NCBI RefSeq assembly: GCF_036417845.1 | Contig: NC_090020.1 | Location: 31,852,425-31,916,424, forward strand | Reading direction: 5' to 3' | Source of the DNA: Apteryx mantelli | Lineage: Eukaryota > Chordata > Aves > Apterygiformes > Apterygidae | DNA length: 64,000 nt | Shown: piece after piece, positions 47,501 to 61,230 of the stretch | How the letters are laid out: each line of letters opens with the position of its first letter | Position numbering within the stretch: the stretch's first letter is position 1 | Position numbers and translations under genes: made by a program | Notes under the pieces: model-generated | The model's input: only the letters and a program-made list of their open reading frames with translations | What the model was told of the DNA's origin: nothing | Database searches by the model: none

Positions 47501-50500
47501 AAAGCTGCTGTCTAGAAAGTACAATAATTCCAGCTAAGCCGTTATGAAGTCACAGCTTTGGCCTTAGTATAGTCTTTAGTTAAAAAGTATTTGACTTACC
47601 TGCTCTGCCAGCCTTTCAAAAAGCTCCTTAAAGAAGTCATGCATGGCCATATGTTTTCTACCTGATTCTTTTCCACGTATACTGTTAGCTTCCCAGGAAA
47701 ACAGGACACTCCTCTGCACAGAAGACCAAATTTCCTTATTGGAGGTGAGGACCTTGGGAGGAAAGTGCCATGTTTCAGAGCTGTTTTTTCTCACCCCACT
47801 CCTCCCTCTCTTCCTCTCCAAGGCAAAGAGTGGGTCGAGCCTCCATCGCTGGGCAGTACCATCTGGCTACAAGAGGACAGGAGTAAAACCTGCCATCTTC
47901 TGGGGCAAGGTTAAAAGCTTTTGCATGGGCAGGACTTTCACTGTCAAATGGTCATCTCAGCATTCATTTTCTATTTATAATCTTAGTTTAATGGCTGGGT
48001 TTATTTTCCACAGTCATACTTCCACATTTGTTTTACAAGCAAGCAAACAAAAATCTTTAAGTCTTCTCATTTAGAAAACCAAAAACTGAGACCTTCAACT
48101 GAATGGATTTCTGAACATCTTACATCAGGCAAAGATCATCTTATCTTTTAATCATCACCTGCTTTAAATATTTTGTGACCTGCATGGTGCTGCAATGACA
48201 TTTTTACTTCCAGACCTCAGGCTGAGGGAGGTTCCTTTAACTTGTGCAAGCGGGACCAGACTGGGGAGCCACTGGCCAAACTCTGCCTCCAGATACGTTG
48301 GAGAACAAGGCCGAGCCTGTCCCAGATGGCAGTTTTCTTCGTGGCTTGGAAATAATGCTGTGCTGCTCCCATGTTCCTCGATCGCTCTGTACCGCCAGTT
48401 TAACCTCCCTGGCAGCTGTTTGAAGCCTGGCAATTCAAAGCAGACTTTCAGCTTTCAGTGGGAAACGGTGCACCCAAGGCAGTCCTAGCAATGAGGGCTC
48501 GGCTGACGACTTCCTTCCCTTGGTATTTCCATGTTCCCCACTTGAAGCTTCTTGTTCAGTTGTTTCAGGTGATTACATAATTACCCTTCTCCACATGAAA
48601 CGTTACATTAAACAGCCTTTTAATTGCTCAGCATTACATTTGTTTTCCAGCTAGTGAATGAGTCCCATAGACCACAAGCCAACTGCATCCAGGAGCGTAC
48701 CCAGCCAAATTTGCTTTGATGGCCAGACACCCTCTCCATCCCAGTTCCTCACTCCTGCACGGATGGTGCTAGATTCCCCCTCTCTACCCCGCCTACCCAA
48801 AAAAGAGATTACAGGCATTTCTGAGTTTTTTCCTGGTTGCCTGGATCTACAGTACTGAATTGGGGCAAGGTCAGGACTGCTTTCTGAGCCCCACAAAAAC
48901 CTCCACTAATACTCATGAAGTTTTGGGGCACATTTCTGCTACAGAGTCTTCCTCAGAACGGAAGACAAGTGAGTTGCAGCATATACTTGCCAAGCAGTGC
49001 TCTTTGACAGCTGTTCATCCCCTGGCTTTCAAAAGGTCCAAAGGGGTTGGAAAATATTCAGCAGCAGACACAGCCTGACCTCAGGTGGACAATCGTATGC
49101 TGCAGACCTTGCGGGGTGGTGCTCTGAGGCAAACTAAAGAGCTACCTGTGGCCTCCCAAATTTGCCATTGAAAGGACAGGGAACAGCCATAGCTCCTGTT
49201 AGTCTCTACAGAGGCAGTTTATCATCAGATGCATGCAGAAAGTTCTGGCATTTTTCCAAGATATTTGAGAGAATATTTGGCTTCCATTTGCCATAAAACA
49301 AATAAATTGATTTCAGGGAGAAATTTTGACTTGCAATAGAATCTCTCTCTTGCCACACAAATTTGAACCCTCCCAGACAAATTCAGCCTTGCAGTTTTTC
49401 CAGTTGGGTTTATATAGCTGGGAAGAGCGAATCACTGGGTTCACTTCATGGGCTAACAGGGAAACATCAAAAATTGGTAGCAATTTACCTAAGTATCAGA
49501 GGGTAATCAAGGCTGCAGAGGCATTTAATCTCAGTTTTAGGCTGAACGGACTGTGAGTTTCACCAGATGGCACATCTGCACTGAAATCTTGCAAACGATC
49601 AGGTGGGAGAGGGAGCCCCTGCTCCAAACTCATTATGTGATTCCCAGCTCCTGGCCTCAGACACTGCTTGCTCTGGAATCCCCCATCCCTGGGGTGATAT
49701 TAAAATAGCCACTAAATGAGAGACGGGGATCTTTCCACCCATGCACGTTATCCATCATTTGTAATTACAAAGTTGTCTGTAACTAAAGAAGTTTTTTTTC
49801 TCTTTTTCTGTGCTCTTCCAAATGTTTACAGCTGCACTGTCACAATCAGCATCTGTGACTTTCCTATCTACTGTTAAATTAGAGCAGCATTCTCCTATCA
49901 GTCAGGAGAAGAAACATTATAAAAGAGAATATTAAACACATACAGCAGCAATGAAAGGAAAGAAAAGACAGAAAAAATAATGAGACTACATTTACTAAAT
50001 GTTTGAAAGTACATATGCATGGTTTATGGAGCCATATGAAGCAGAGAAATTCAGGTTCCACAGATCTGCAAAAAAATGTGATAACCCTGATAATTATTTT
50101 TTTAAAATAAATACTTTCATCAAGTCCTGAATGATATTTTCTCAGTGAGTCTAGAGCAAACTGAACCAGCTCTCATTTTCAAGTACTTTGTAAATAAATG
50201 ATGCTGTTTTCCTTGGTGCATGCAGTTGTTTTATGAGTTATGACTCAGATTGTATAATATGTGCTAACTGATAGTAAAATAAATTCTGCTCTCATGAGAA
50301 AGTTTAACACAACTCTGTAGGGTTATACGATACTGCTCAGGCCTAAGGCAGATTCCATTATGCAATACAACCATCCCTAAACATCCCAAATTTCTGCACA
50401 TTCATTACTATCAGGCATCTGCGACAGGATTTATTCCTCAGATTGCATTTCTGGCAGTTCACTAGATTAACCAAAGTTCTTTTCCAGTGTCCTTTCTAAT

Positions 50501-51879
50501 CACTAACACTGAAACTCAAATTGCCTGCTGTTGTCTCAGGTTACAGCATCATTCACTCATCTAAATCCCAAGACCAGCAAGCCAGAGAGTGCTTTGGGAA
50601 GAGATGCACTGAGCAGTCAACAGAGTGTAAGCTGAAAACGAATTAAAAGCTAGTATAAGCAGAAAAGTTACACTGAGGGGGAATGTTGAAAATTCATGGC
50701 TCTAAGTTAACAGTATAAAAATCCATGGATATGGTGACATTCATAAGAAATGAGAAAACATGGCACTCTAAGTAGAAGACCTGAACCTGTATCAAAGTTA
50801 AGCTCTAAAGCACAGTATCAGACTGATATAGTTTTAACACCCGGGCTGTCATCTCCTGTGAGAACAGCTGACTTTAAAATACATGGTATTTACAAGGGGA
50901 AGGACTTGCAGCTGGTTCACAGACTGCTGCGAATGGTGAGGATTATTCAGCTGCATATCCCAAAATAGATTATGATGAGATTTAATGCACCTCCTGCTAC
51001 TCCAACATCCCTGATCTTTGACTCTCAGCATTTCCTGCAACATCAGGACACCCCTTTTCCGCCTAGCGCAAGCAACATTACAAAGTGCAGGGCCGGCTGC
51101 GGGCCAGTGCGCTCCCCGGGATGCTGGTGCGGAGCTGTCAGCAGCCAGAGGCTGCCCTCTAGGCACCAGCCCCATCCAGGCGGATCTCCAGGAGACCTCC
51201 ACCCTTAAGGGAAATCCTTTCGGAGCAGTGACCAACAGCGACAAAGTGCCACTTTCTGAATATCCTTTCTCTGCAAGTATCAGTTAATGTGTAACTCTCC
51301 AGGTTTGACAGTGGGATATTTATATACTGGAGCACTCCCCGCAAGAGGAAAAACACCCTTGTACCTCGTGTCAAACTCCAGCATTAAAAAAAAAAGACAG
51401 AAAAAGGCAAAAAAAGGACAAATGCAAACACTACAGACTTCTCAGATATGCATCTTGTGGCTAACTGTCTATTTATTTCACTGTTGAAACTTCCACTGAC
51501 CCTAGGTGAAATAATTCATCTCTGGTATATGATCACATTTCAGGTCATTAGCTGTCACAGATGTACACAGTCTGGGTGAGAAGCAAGAGAGAAAATAAAG
51601 AAAACCACTAGCAATGTGCATGACTAAAGCACAGAAAAATTAGATTTAATTAGTGAAAGAGGAAAGAGGACTAGAGAAGAAGAAGCACATAAGAAAGAAG
51701 GAGTTGCTGTATTCTTTCAGTTATTCATCAGTCCCTGTTGATGTAATCTGTACAAGATTGTTAATAGGCTGTTTTCAGGTGCTTTCTACCTATTCCTGTT
51801 TTTTATCATCTTTGCTGCTGCTACATTGGCTGGAATAGTACTTACTTGAGTACCAAGACACATTATTGTAATATCAGTA
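44561..51879. other. Gene-free stretch
   Basis: No gene recognised in about 7 kb. A 12-bp perfect palindrome of homeodomain-type sites, GTAATTAATTAC, lies at 44,573-44,584. A T13 run lies at 45,049-45,061. GC-richer patches at 46,900-47,520, 47,640-48,490 and 50,970-51,290 have overlapping open frames on both strands (up to 143 codons) but no recognisable domain. The part from 48,540 to 48,660 is AT-rich with several TAATTA/TTAATTG words and could be a regulatory element. Confidence 0.5.
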
Positions 51880-52035
51880 TCTTGCAGACATGTTGCTCTG
51901 TGAGGTTGGGACGGATGATCATCTTCTTCAGAAAATGGTGAAATGAAGTGCAGAGAAATTAAACTGTGTAAAGCTTGAAGCAGAAAATCAGAGCACCACA
52001 CTCATGCACTTCCTGGTCCAGTGCTGAAATCAAGT
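51880..52035 (-). mobile_element. Possible MIR-like SINE fragment
   Basis: AAAATGGTGAAATGAAGTGC, AGAGAAATTAAACTGTGTAA and AGCTTGAAGCAGAAAATCAG roughly follow antisense MIR ('AAACTGAGGCACAGAGAGGTTAAATGACTTGCCCAAGGTCACACAGC'), ending near GGTCCAGTGCTGAAATCA. It is strongly diverged. Confidence 0.4.
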
Positions 52036-55000
52036 GATCAGCCTTTACCCAGGCTGGTCAACTTCACTGTGACAGAGCCGCATGTTACTTCCACGAGGAC
52101 AAAGCTGACATCATTCAAAGATAATAAATTTCACTTAACATGGCGAAAACCAGCTTAAAGCGTGATCGATATCGCTTAATCAGAGGAATATACTTTCTTT
52201 TTCTTTTCTTTTTTTATATAAAGAGAATACTAAATCAAATATTTTAAATGAGGGAACTTGTTCAAGGGAATGTCTATCCCATGAAAAACAGGCTGAGCAC
52301 TTAAAAAAATGGCAGTATTTCAATTCTCACCTTTCATAATGGGTAGTTTATATTATAATCCATTATTTCTCAAAAGATCTTGTAAGCAAAGAAAGAACTA
52401 TTTCTTAAAAACAGCGTGAAAAGGTCCCTGGCCAGTGGAGTCAAAAAAGCTTATTCTGCTTCAAGTCAGAACATCCTTAACAGGATGCTGTGTTTTCTAC
52501 AAAATGGGGAAAAGTTGAGGACAGCATTAGTTTTTATAAAGGCACAAATAATCACAGTATTGGTTTTTAGACATGTAATCACTAAAAAGCTAATATTTAC
52601 ATGTTCGATATTTTTAAATCTTCTGTGATTTCTCTGGCATTTTTAGCAATTTCAGGAGGAGAAGTATATGTAGAACATAAGGATTTCATTGTGCATGTTC
52701 ACATTATGAACATATGAAGTTTAATTCTTTCTTCTGTCCATTTCTAGGCTAATCAGATCCTGAATGAACTTTGATCTTATTTGTGGCATTCAAGAGAGCC
52801 ATATGTCCTTTTATAACATTGATTATTATGCCAAACATCAACATAAACAAACTTTAAATTTGCAATTCTCCTTCTGCTTTCTGGAGCTGTGTGTCTTCCA
52901 AACTCTGTGGAAAGAAAGACCCAACAGCTGAAAACACACCATTATCCTTTTTTACTTTGACATAAAGAGCAAACAAGAGCATGGATAACAGTCCATAAAA
53001 AGGCCTTTAAAATAAAAGTATTTTATGTTCAGAGCAAGTGAGGGATTTAAAGTTGGAAGTGAGTTAGCTTTTGGCAAGTTACTATTTTTTATTCTGGTAT
53101 AAAAATGTTTGGTGGCTTTAAACATAATTATTTTGCATACTTTCCTTTGAAAATAAGCACAAGATAAAAACAGATGTTGGAATTCTTGCACATAGATATT
53201 TTAGGGAACCTTGCACCCTTTTATTATGTAAATAAACTAATAATATTTTCCAGTTACCCTGTCAAAACATCTATGGAGTCTGCATATGTTAATACAGAGA
53301 TGAAAAAGTTCTTGTCATAATTTTTGTTCTTTTTACAACGTGTATCACCTGACAATCATTTGAAGACAGTGAGATTGAAACAGATTTTACTAGATGCCGG
53401 AGTCAATGAAAGATCTAACTGTATGCTCCATATAAAATTGCATTAATGGAGCAATAAAGTTGCAGTCAAGAACTCCGAAGCTGCCTGTACGGACTTAATC
53501 CAGCCTCCAGGTGCTTATACATTGTGATACAATCTTAACGTATGAACATATGAATGTTTTTTTGGCATCTGTGCCTCATTTACTGCATGAAACAGGTTTT
53601 GTACCTTTAATGAGCAATGATTCAATATGTTTGTTTCATCCTTATTGCTCAGGGCAGGATCCCCTGTCTTATTAATTTCACACTATCCAAAGTATTCTGC
53701 AGTCAAAATCATCAAGTTCCTTGCAGGACTCTTAAAAACAGGTTTTCTAAAATATGGTGATGCTCATCACTATATTTGTGTTTAACAAACTCTGAATTAA
53801 CTCATGTCTATAAAACCACTTTAGTAAGAGAACGGTTTTTTTTCTTCCATTTTCCTGGTTGGGTCCTCTGGCTCTGAGAATTTAAGGTAAAAAATAACTA
53901 AAAATGATCAATGCCCTAACTAGGAATAGGAAGCATTACATTGCACTTCATACATTCAGAAATAGCTTCCAGCGGTTCCAGGGAGTGTTCAGCATGTCAG
54001 CGGTGTCGAGCTGCAGGCAGGCCACTCTGAAATCGAGGGGCTGGTGACCACACTTGGCAAGCAGTGAAATGTCGGGGTCCGAGGTCTTCCCTCGGTGGGA
54101 ACAGCACCGGTCTCCATGCCAGCATTAACAACTGTGGCTATTCTGGTTTTCCCCTTCGATTTGCACTCTATATGCCACACAACTTCAATATCTTACGGAG
54201 AGGAGTCCTACCGACATCAGGCTCTCTTGCTACACAGTGCTAATTCTCTTCTCTGCATCAGCACTCCACAGTTTTCACAGACGTTAAACACTTAGATAGG
54301 TCTGAGTCTACTTTTTTACTCGTTTCTACAATCTGCTCAAATGTAGATTGTTGTAAGTTTGCACTGAATTTTAAACAGGCATATTTTAAGATGGAAAATT
54401 ATACTCAGTGGGTTTTTTAGATTTATTTAAATTGAAAATCTGCACATAAATCTCTACTTTTTGCAAGAAGAAGAATATAGCATATTCTCCAAAATGAGAG
54501 TGTTTACCTGCTGACCACAGAGTGAACTGCAAAGTTAGCTCACTTGAATATGTATTTTCACACACAGAAATTCAAGGTCAGGCATCTGAAAAACAAAGAA
54601 TTGCTCTAGAACGGTGACAATAGTTTTGGAGAACAATAACATAGGCAAGGAGGTTAGCATCAAAGCAAATAAACTATGTGGAGTCCCAGTGCAGAGAACA
54701 TGATATGTTTGAAGGTATGGCCAGCAGAAAGCTTGGTAGGAGTAAGAAAGTGTTATACCACTGCCAGCAGCACCAGCGAATCCATGGGAATAGCACCATC
54801 TCCAGTGACCACTGCTGAAAAGGAGCTGGTGAACCAGGAAGCATTCAGAAAAAGCCATAAGGATGAATCCAGGTTCAGAACTATGCTTTATCATACAACA
54901 GCCTGGATAAGCACCGTCTGCTTACCTAAACAATGATGAGGTTGAAGGATGACTTCCTTATGAAGATTTCTGCACTGCAAACAAGCCAAACCAGAATGAC

Positions 55001-55422
55001 ATCAAGTACTAGATATCAACAGCTAGGTACATTAACACTAAGAAAAAGTATTTTTCCTTTTCAAGCATGAAGTTAACCACTGAAGAATTACCTGAGGAAT
55101 CAGCAGCACTCAGAGTCTAATTCAGAGCCAAATTACATATACTGCTCCCAGCCAGGGCTGACACAGGAATTGCTCGATGACCTGCTAAATGGTCTTACAC
55201 AAAAATAAGGTATAATGGTGCCTCTCATCCTGAAAATTCTGCTATAAAGTCTCTGCTAATTTACAAGTACATCATATGGATTATATTTAAAAATAGATTT
55301 AATATCAATTCTTTTGAAAATCTTCTGCACAGTGTCATGCCACTTTTTGCTCCCAAGCTCTTAATAAACCCTTCAGGCTTCCCACATGCTGGGAACTCCC
55401 AGAACTTCCATGCATGTGTGCA
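52036..55422. other. Gene-free stretch
   Basis: No gene. An 8-bp-stem hairpin lies at 53,424-53,453. The patch from 53,960 to 54,130 has more CpG than its surroundings but is too small and weak for an island. Confidence 0.55.
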
Positions 55423-55444
55423 GAAGGAAGGAAGGAAGGAAGGA
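55423..55444. repeat. (GAAG)n microsatellite
   Basis: Five GAAG-type units, continuing imperfectly as GGATGGACAGATGGAAGG to 55,460. Confidence 0.9.
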
Positions 55445-57214
55445 TGGACAGATGGAAGGATTCACTCATGGCTGTTAGCTGGCATTTCTTTTCATGACAG
55501 CAGTATGCCAGACTTGGGGTTAGGGCTAGTTGTGTGCTTCTGTCATGCTCTTCCATTATTTTACCTGCTCAGATTTCTTTCTGTTGACTCTGAATTCATA
55601 GTTCAAAGGGATCATTACCACCCTTATTAAGTCTTAATGCAAGTCCTGGGTATACATGGATTTGTGACTGTAGCGACTTCTGTCTAGGAATACGAAATGT
55701 GAACTGTGAGCCTCTATGGTCTCCAACACAAAAAAAACAGGGAACACTCACTGGGACAGAAAAGTCATAGCACAAAACCTTTTTACATGGAGAAAACTGC
55801 CGCAGCACTTCATTTAAAATATTAAGCAGCATTGAAAATGGCTACACTTGCTTATGTTTAATTAGTATAGTCAGTTAGTGAAGGGAAAAAACCCTCTTGC
55901 TAAAGGGTTTTAAACAATCTATGGTTGCTAGGAGTAAATTTTTTCTGGATAGATTAACCAATAAAATGCCTTTCATATCTCTGCTAGAGTTGTCAACATG
56001 GCCTGATGGCAGACTATAAAGCATTTCACTGGTCCAGGAGCACAGGTCCTATGTCTTTTGCAGTCTGTGAGGAAGGAAAATAGTTAAACTGGAAATTGTG
56101 CCAGTATACAGAAAAGTATTGGGTGTTTTTTCTCTAAGATAAGTACCCCTAGTATAACTTAGTTCATAAGTTAATCACTGACTATTCAATACATAATGGA
56201 CATCAGGAGCCCTCACCATAAATTAAAACAAACCAGAGGAAGAAGGTACAGGAAAATATTTTAATGATTACTGGTATCATTTCATACCTCGATGCCTATT
56301 GAAGGACACCTCTTTCACCACTTCATTAGGTCAAGGAGTGCCCCATCATTTACAGGTACCCATTCAAAAAGAGCTGTCTCCAGAGAAACACAGTATAGAA
56401 ATATGACCTTCAGTTGCCACTCACAGAGTTGCAAACACAGGGCAACATTTGCTTTCCTCCTTTAACACTTCTGTGGCTACACTGACCAATCTTCTACTGT
56501 TTATTTGGTCTCCTCCCTCCTAACATATTAACTTGCAGCCAGATGTGTATGGTGAAAATAATGAAATTTAGGATGCACACATAGGAACTCTGCATAAAAA
56601 ACAAGACACAGCTTTCCTTAGCATATTCTTGCAGCCTTGAAACATGCTCTGCACTGCTAAATGCCATATGGAATGCTTTTTCACTTCTTTACAGGCTTTC
56701 TCAAGGGATTATTCTAATAACTGGCATCATGTGGTCATGTGAATCTTTTACATATGTAATACTATCTGGCAGTGCATTCTAAGTGTACTACCAATCACCA
56801 TAAGCTTTTCTTACAGTAATCAATATTTTATATCGCTACATGAATGTAGTGTAGCTGCCCTTCCCAATTTAACAAATGTTGGGCTGGAAAATGGTACTCT
56901 ACATTTCTACCACAGCATTGACCTACACCAGGAATGAAATATTAAAGGTCATCATCAGAAAGAAGAAGAAAGAAGGGGCTTGGGTTGGGGTCCTATGTGC
57001 TACGCCCTGCAGCCTTGAAGCAGGTGGTGATGTTCTGTAGGAACTGTAGCCTGTCTCTTCTGTCAGTGTTTCAAAAAAATTCCTTTTCCATCAAGACACC
57101 ACCAAAGTTTAATTAGCATTAAAAATGATTTAATTTGAGCATATGAATTTTAAAATTCAGATTTTTAATGACTTCAGACATAATAGTGTGTTTGTTGTAC
57201 CTGGACAGTCACAG

Positions 57215-57237
57215 TTTTTTTTTTGTTGTTGTTGTTT
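57215..57237. repeat. T10 followed by (GTT)n
   Basis: Directly visible simple repeat. It could be the degraded tail of a retroposed sequence on the opposite strand, but nothing beside it supports that. Confidence 0.8.
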
Positions 57238-60152
57238 CTTTTTGAGGCACATTTAAACTATTTGAAACCTCTTTGCCATCTCAACTTGCAATATCATAAC
57301 CTTTTCCCTTCCTGTTTTGGCATTGTTTAAATCCTCAGCACTTAAAGGCATATAGATCCCTTCAATTTGGGAATGAGCAAAAGCCTTTCCACATTTTCTG
57401 AAACCTACTCAGACCCCAGCAGACACAGCTGGCTTCAATGTCTCTTCCTCCAAACTTCAGAGCTCAGTCAATGCATAAGGCTTCCTGCACACAAGGCTCA
57501 GGCCTCAGATGCACTTTCCACCTCCAAATTTGACAAATACCTCTAAAGTTACATTCAAGTATTCCATTCATATTATTCCATTCACATTAGCACCTGCAAG
57601 GCTGAACATAAACCCTTGTGATGTAAATCGTTAAATTTAACAATGATAATCTTATGTGTGGATCCTGGTTTTAAGTCATATGGGACACTTGAGCCCTTGC
57701 TTTTTTTCCTTAAGATTTCCACACTGGCGTTTCCTTCCTTGAGCCCTCGAGCTATCAGCAATGCCATGTGGAAGCCCTCGGCCAGCATGCAGCATTACCA
57801 TCCCTGCACCAGCTCTCCTGCCACGCTCACCCAGCAGCCAAGCCCCGGGTCCAAGGGTTGCAGGCAGCTGAGGAATTGCTCCAGCGATGGAAACGCCTCC
57901 AGTCCACAGACTTTGAAGGAGGTTTTTCCTGGGGTTGTCTTCTTTCATCACTCTGGAAGAGAGGAAGGGTAGGAGCATTGCCTACAGCCATCTAGCCCTA
58001 GAGGGTAAGTCACAGGTGAGGGTGGTTGCTCTTAAATACTGGTGTACATGGCCCATTAAGAGCAGTAAGTCCTAATTCATCATACTTCCCACTCCATGTC
58101 GAGCAAAGCTCAGACGCAGAGGAAAATCTCTTTAATTTCTGCGAGGCAGATGCAGGGGGACGGTATTAACCTGAAGCCTTGTTCTGCTGCTAGTGACACC
58201 ATCTCATCTCCTGCCAGGAGAGCACAGGGGGAGCACTGAGGGACTCGCCACCTCCCTATTGGCTTCCCAGGAGCCATCTATGCTCGAGTAACATTATGCC
58301 TGACCTACTTCCCTCTGTGAAACCTGGGTCCAGGTGCTCAGCATACAGGGGTTTATATACTTAATATCTTCCTCAATTCGCTCATTCCAGTAATGTCCAT
58401 CTGAAAAATTCTTATGATGTACAGTCTATTTCTATCCTAGACACTGAGGCTTTGGAGAAAAAGTATGATATGCTGTATTGAATAAGGAGCTACAACAGTC
58501 AAATTGTTTTGCAGCACCTTCTTTAATTCTGGAAGATGCACAAGATGTGTTTTTGGTAACAGGAGAGTTTTCCATCAATCCCAACGTGAATCACAACAGA
58601 AAGCTTCTGTCAGTGGTGAGAGCAAACCGCAAGGAAGAGAGAAATGGCACCTTTACTACTGTCCTGACCAGACAGGGATGCTTTAAAAGAACAAAGTAAT
58701 ATACTGAATATTTGGATTAAATTGTACTTGCGGCTCCATCTTGTGATTATGCACAAGTTATAACACAAGGATGACAAGAGAACCTGCAAATTTTGCAACA
58801 GTCTTTAAGAGGACAGGAATATGTCATTGCAGAATACTATCTGACCCAGTTTAGGACCTTCCATTTGGTAGTGCATCATATTACATTATATTGAAGTGGG
58901 ATGCAGGACCAAAGCCAAGTCTTAAGGCAGACTATTGGCTGAGGGTTTGTGCAAGACCCCTCAATCCAGTCTGTCCTGACAAAATAATCCATTTTAATCT
59001 GGAGGTCAGATAGACTGTCTTTATCATTCATAAAATTCATGCAAATATGGTACAATTAAGCAAATGTGATATAAAATATTAAAGATCTCTGTCTTCCTTA
59101 ATTTGTGTCTCACGTCTTGCTTATGCTGAAGTATTTTTGTATTCCCTTTCTCTTCTGGGAACCAAGCGAGCACCAAAGTGACTCTGCCATCTGAGAGACA
59201 TTCATATTGACATAATAATTAGGCAGCAAAGATAATAGATCTGCTTTAATCCTGGATGGCTAAGTGAGGTTTGCTAAGGGGAGCAGTCTGCAACCAATCA
59301 AGGCAGATGAAAGACCACCCTTGTGCATAGCAATTCAACTCTGAACATCAGTAGCCACCCTGAGCTGTTTCAGGTCCTAGGGTTAAATGTAAGAAGGCTG
59401 CAAGCTGTTGAAAGAAAAAAAAAACCATGGCCTGGGTGACCTGAAATTTGGTTTCAGCGTGCATTTCCTTTCCTAGCTCTTGGAAGGCAAATAACCTTTG
59501 CTTCATCTTCAAGCTTGAGGGGAAGGAAGACTTGTTTTATGAACACTTAAACCCCTGCCTGGGCCGTTCCTCGGACACAGACCTCTACGTTCTGGGGGAA
59601 ATCTCAGTATTGCTTTGACAGCCTTTAAGACTTAAAGCTCATACACAATTTGCGTTTTACCAGGACTATGCTGAAGTTGCAAAGTATTTTCATCAAGTGT
59701 CTTCTTGAGGTTTACTTTTTTATTTTCCTTTGTTTCTACAAATAGAAACATCTCATCTCCTTCTGGGCACCTCATGATTTTCTGATAAATTTAGGATTTA
59801 CTTTAAATTGAGAGACCTTAGCCATGTTAAGCTGTATGAAAAATACAATACTATCAGATCATTTCTGGACTTTTGCTCTTTTCAAAGGGGGGAGGGGGAG
59901 AAAGAATTAACTGAGTAGCAGAGTGAGTTATTCTCTAAGTACATGCCAACTGCCTCTAAACCTTTTTCTTTTGAAGTAAGTAGGACAAAAGATAGGATAG
60001 GGTAGTTCAGGGTTTGGAAGAGTCCTAGGATCAAATCCTACAGTGTCTTGTTTCCTTTGCTGCTAAACCCATGATCTTCAGAGGACAGCGAATTCCTTTT
60101 GAACTCCTCTAAAAGCTAGACTAACAATAGTAGACTGTTGTAGACTGTGAAA

Positions 60153-60172
60153 AGTCTACTTTAAAGTAGACT
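60153..60172. repeat. Perfect 20-bp palindrome with local repeats
   Basis: AGTCTACTTT joined directly to AAAGTAGACT, centred on TTTAAA. The neighbourhood 60,117-60,180 also has two copies of TAGACTAACAAT and two of GTAGACTGT, so one short word recurs in both orientations. Confidence 0.9.
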
Positions 60173-61195
60173 AACAATATTATGCTTTTTACAAAAATAT
60201 AACTGCAGTTATTTTAACTTTTTCTAATAACAGAAGGATTAATGGGGTGTTTCGTATTTATGAACTACTTCACGATGATTAAACATAAATTATCCATATA
60301 ATATTATTAAAAATAGCCAAGTCATCCATAATTTAAGATGATATATTCTTTACCAGGTGTCAAAGCTGTTCAGCATTTCACATTTTAAGGCACTTCTTTC
60401 AAAGTGATCTACAAGTTTATTTAAGCAAACAAGATGCGAGGTCATGTCTCAAATGCTTTATACCCTGAAAATTAAGAGAAGCATTAAGATCAAAGAAAGA
60501 TATTCTTAGACTAATATAAGAATCACGCTGACTCTTCTATTCCCCAAGACTGTCTTGGACAACAGAGCTTGTCAAGGAAGTTGTTCAATTTAAACTAACA
60601 TTGAAGACGTAGTTATGAAAATGCTATCCGCATTTGCAAAAATGACATATAGCTCATTTTTAGTAACCTCTTGCTTTCCTCAGACAACTCCATACGGTTA
60701 AAAGACCTGCTTCTATCTTAAACTTTCCATGAAAAAATTGTCTCAAAAGTTAAGATTGTGACTACAAAAACATAAATAATGAAGATGAGCTAGTCCTCAA
60801 ATGCCAGTTGAAATGCAAAGACATGAACTTTTGAAGATTAAACTTGCACTTTTCCCTAGATCAGACAATCCTCTGTAGGGAAGACTTGCACCAGTATTTC
60901 TTCTTCTGCGTGCCCTGCAACAGTCTCCATTGTGGTTCATCCAAAATCTTCAGAAGCTTTAGATACATTGATAAATATTAAGCTTTTTTAAAGAGTTATA
61001 ATTCATTCAATTCGGCAGCACACTACCTTCTAATTTGACAGAGAACAAAAATAATGTCCTCCTTTTTGAAATGCTAAGCACACCCCAGTTCTTACAGGTA
61101 TACAGCTGTAAATGCTGTGGTGAAAAATCCTTTAAAAAAAATAAAAAACCTTACCAATAAAATGTATAGGGAAGCAAAGTGACTGTAATTAATCC

Positions 61196-61230
61196 TTTAT
61201 TGTATATTTTTATTAACAAGTATTTTTATT
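61196..61230 (-). terminator. Possible cluster of poly(A) signals
   Basis: TTTATT occurs at 61,196-61,201, 61,209-61,214 and 61,225-61,230, giving three AATAAA signals within 35 bp on the minus strand, followed on that strand by T-rich sequence (61,110-61,165). This could be the 3' end of a gene transcribed leftwards from beyond the window, with 61.2-64.0 kb as its 3'UTR. AT-rich DNA gives such clusters by chance, and no exon was found. Confidence 0.25.

Larger units (their letters stand above)
55461..61195. other. Gene-free stretch
   Basis: AT-rich sequence without a recognised gene. A T10(GTT)n tract lies at 57,215-57,237. GC-richer overlapping open frames at 57,640-58,000 on both strands show no family resemblance. 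A 20-bp palindrome lies at 60,153-60,172. Confidence 0.55.

Noticed and set aside
47643-48074. 143-codon plus-strand frame, the longest outside CR1
   Set aside because: No domain or family resemblance, and the matching minus strand is also partly open; not supported as a gene.
50970-51290. GC-rich patch considered as a CpG island or promoter
   Set aside because: Only about 200 bp with modest CpG; no TATA, no clear initiator and no adjoining exon.
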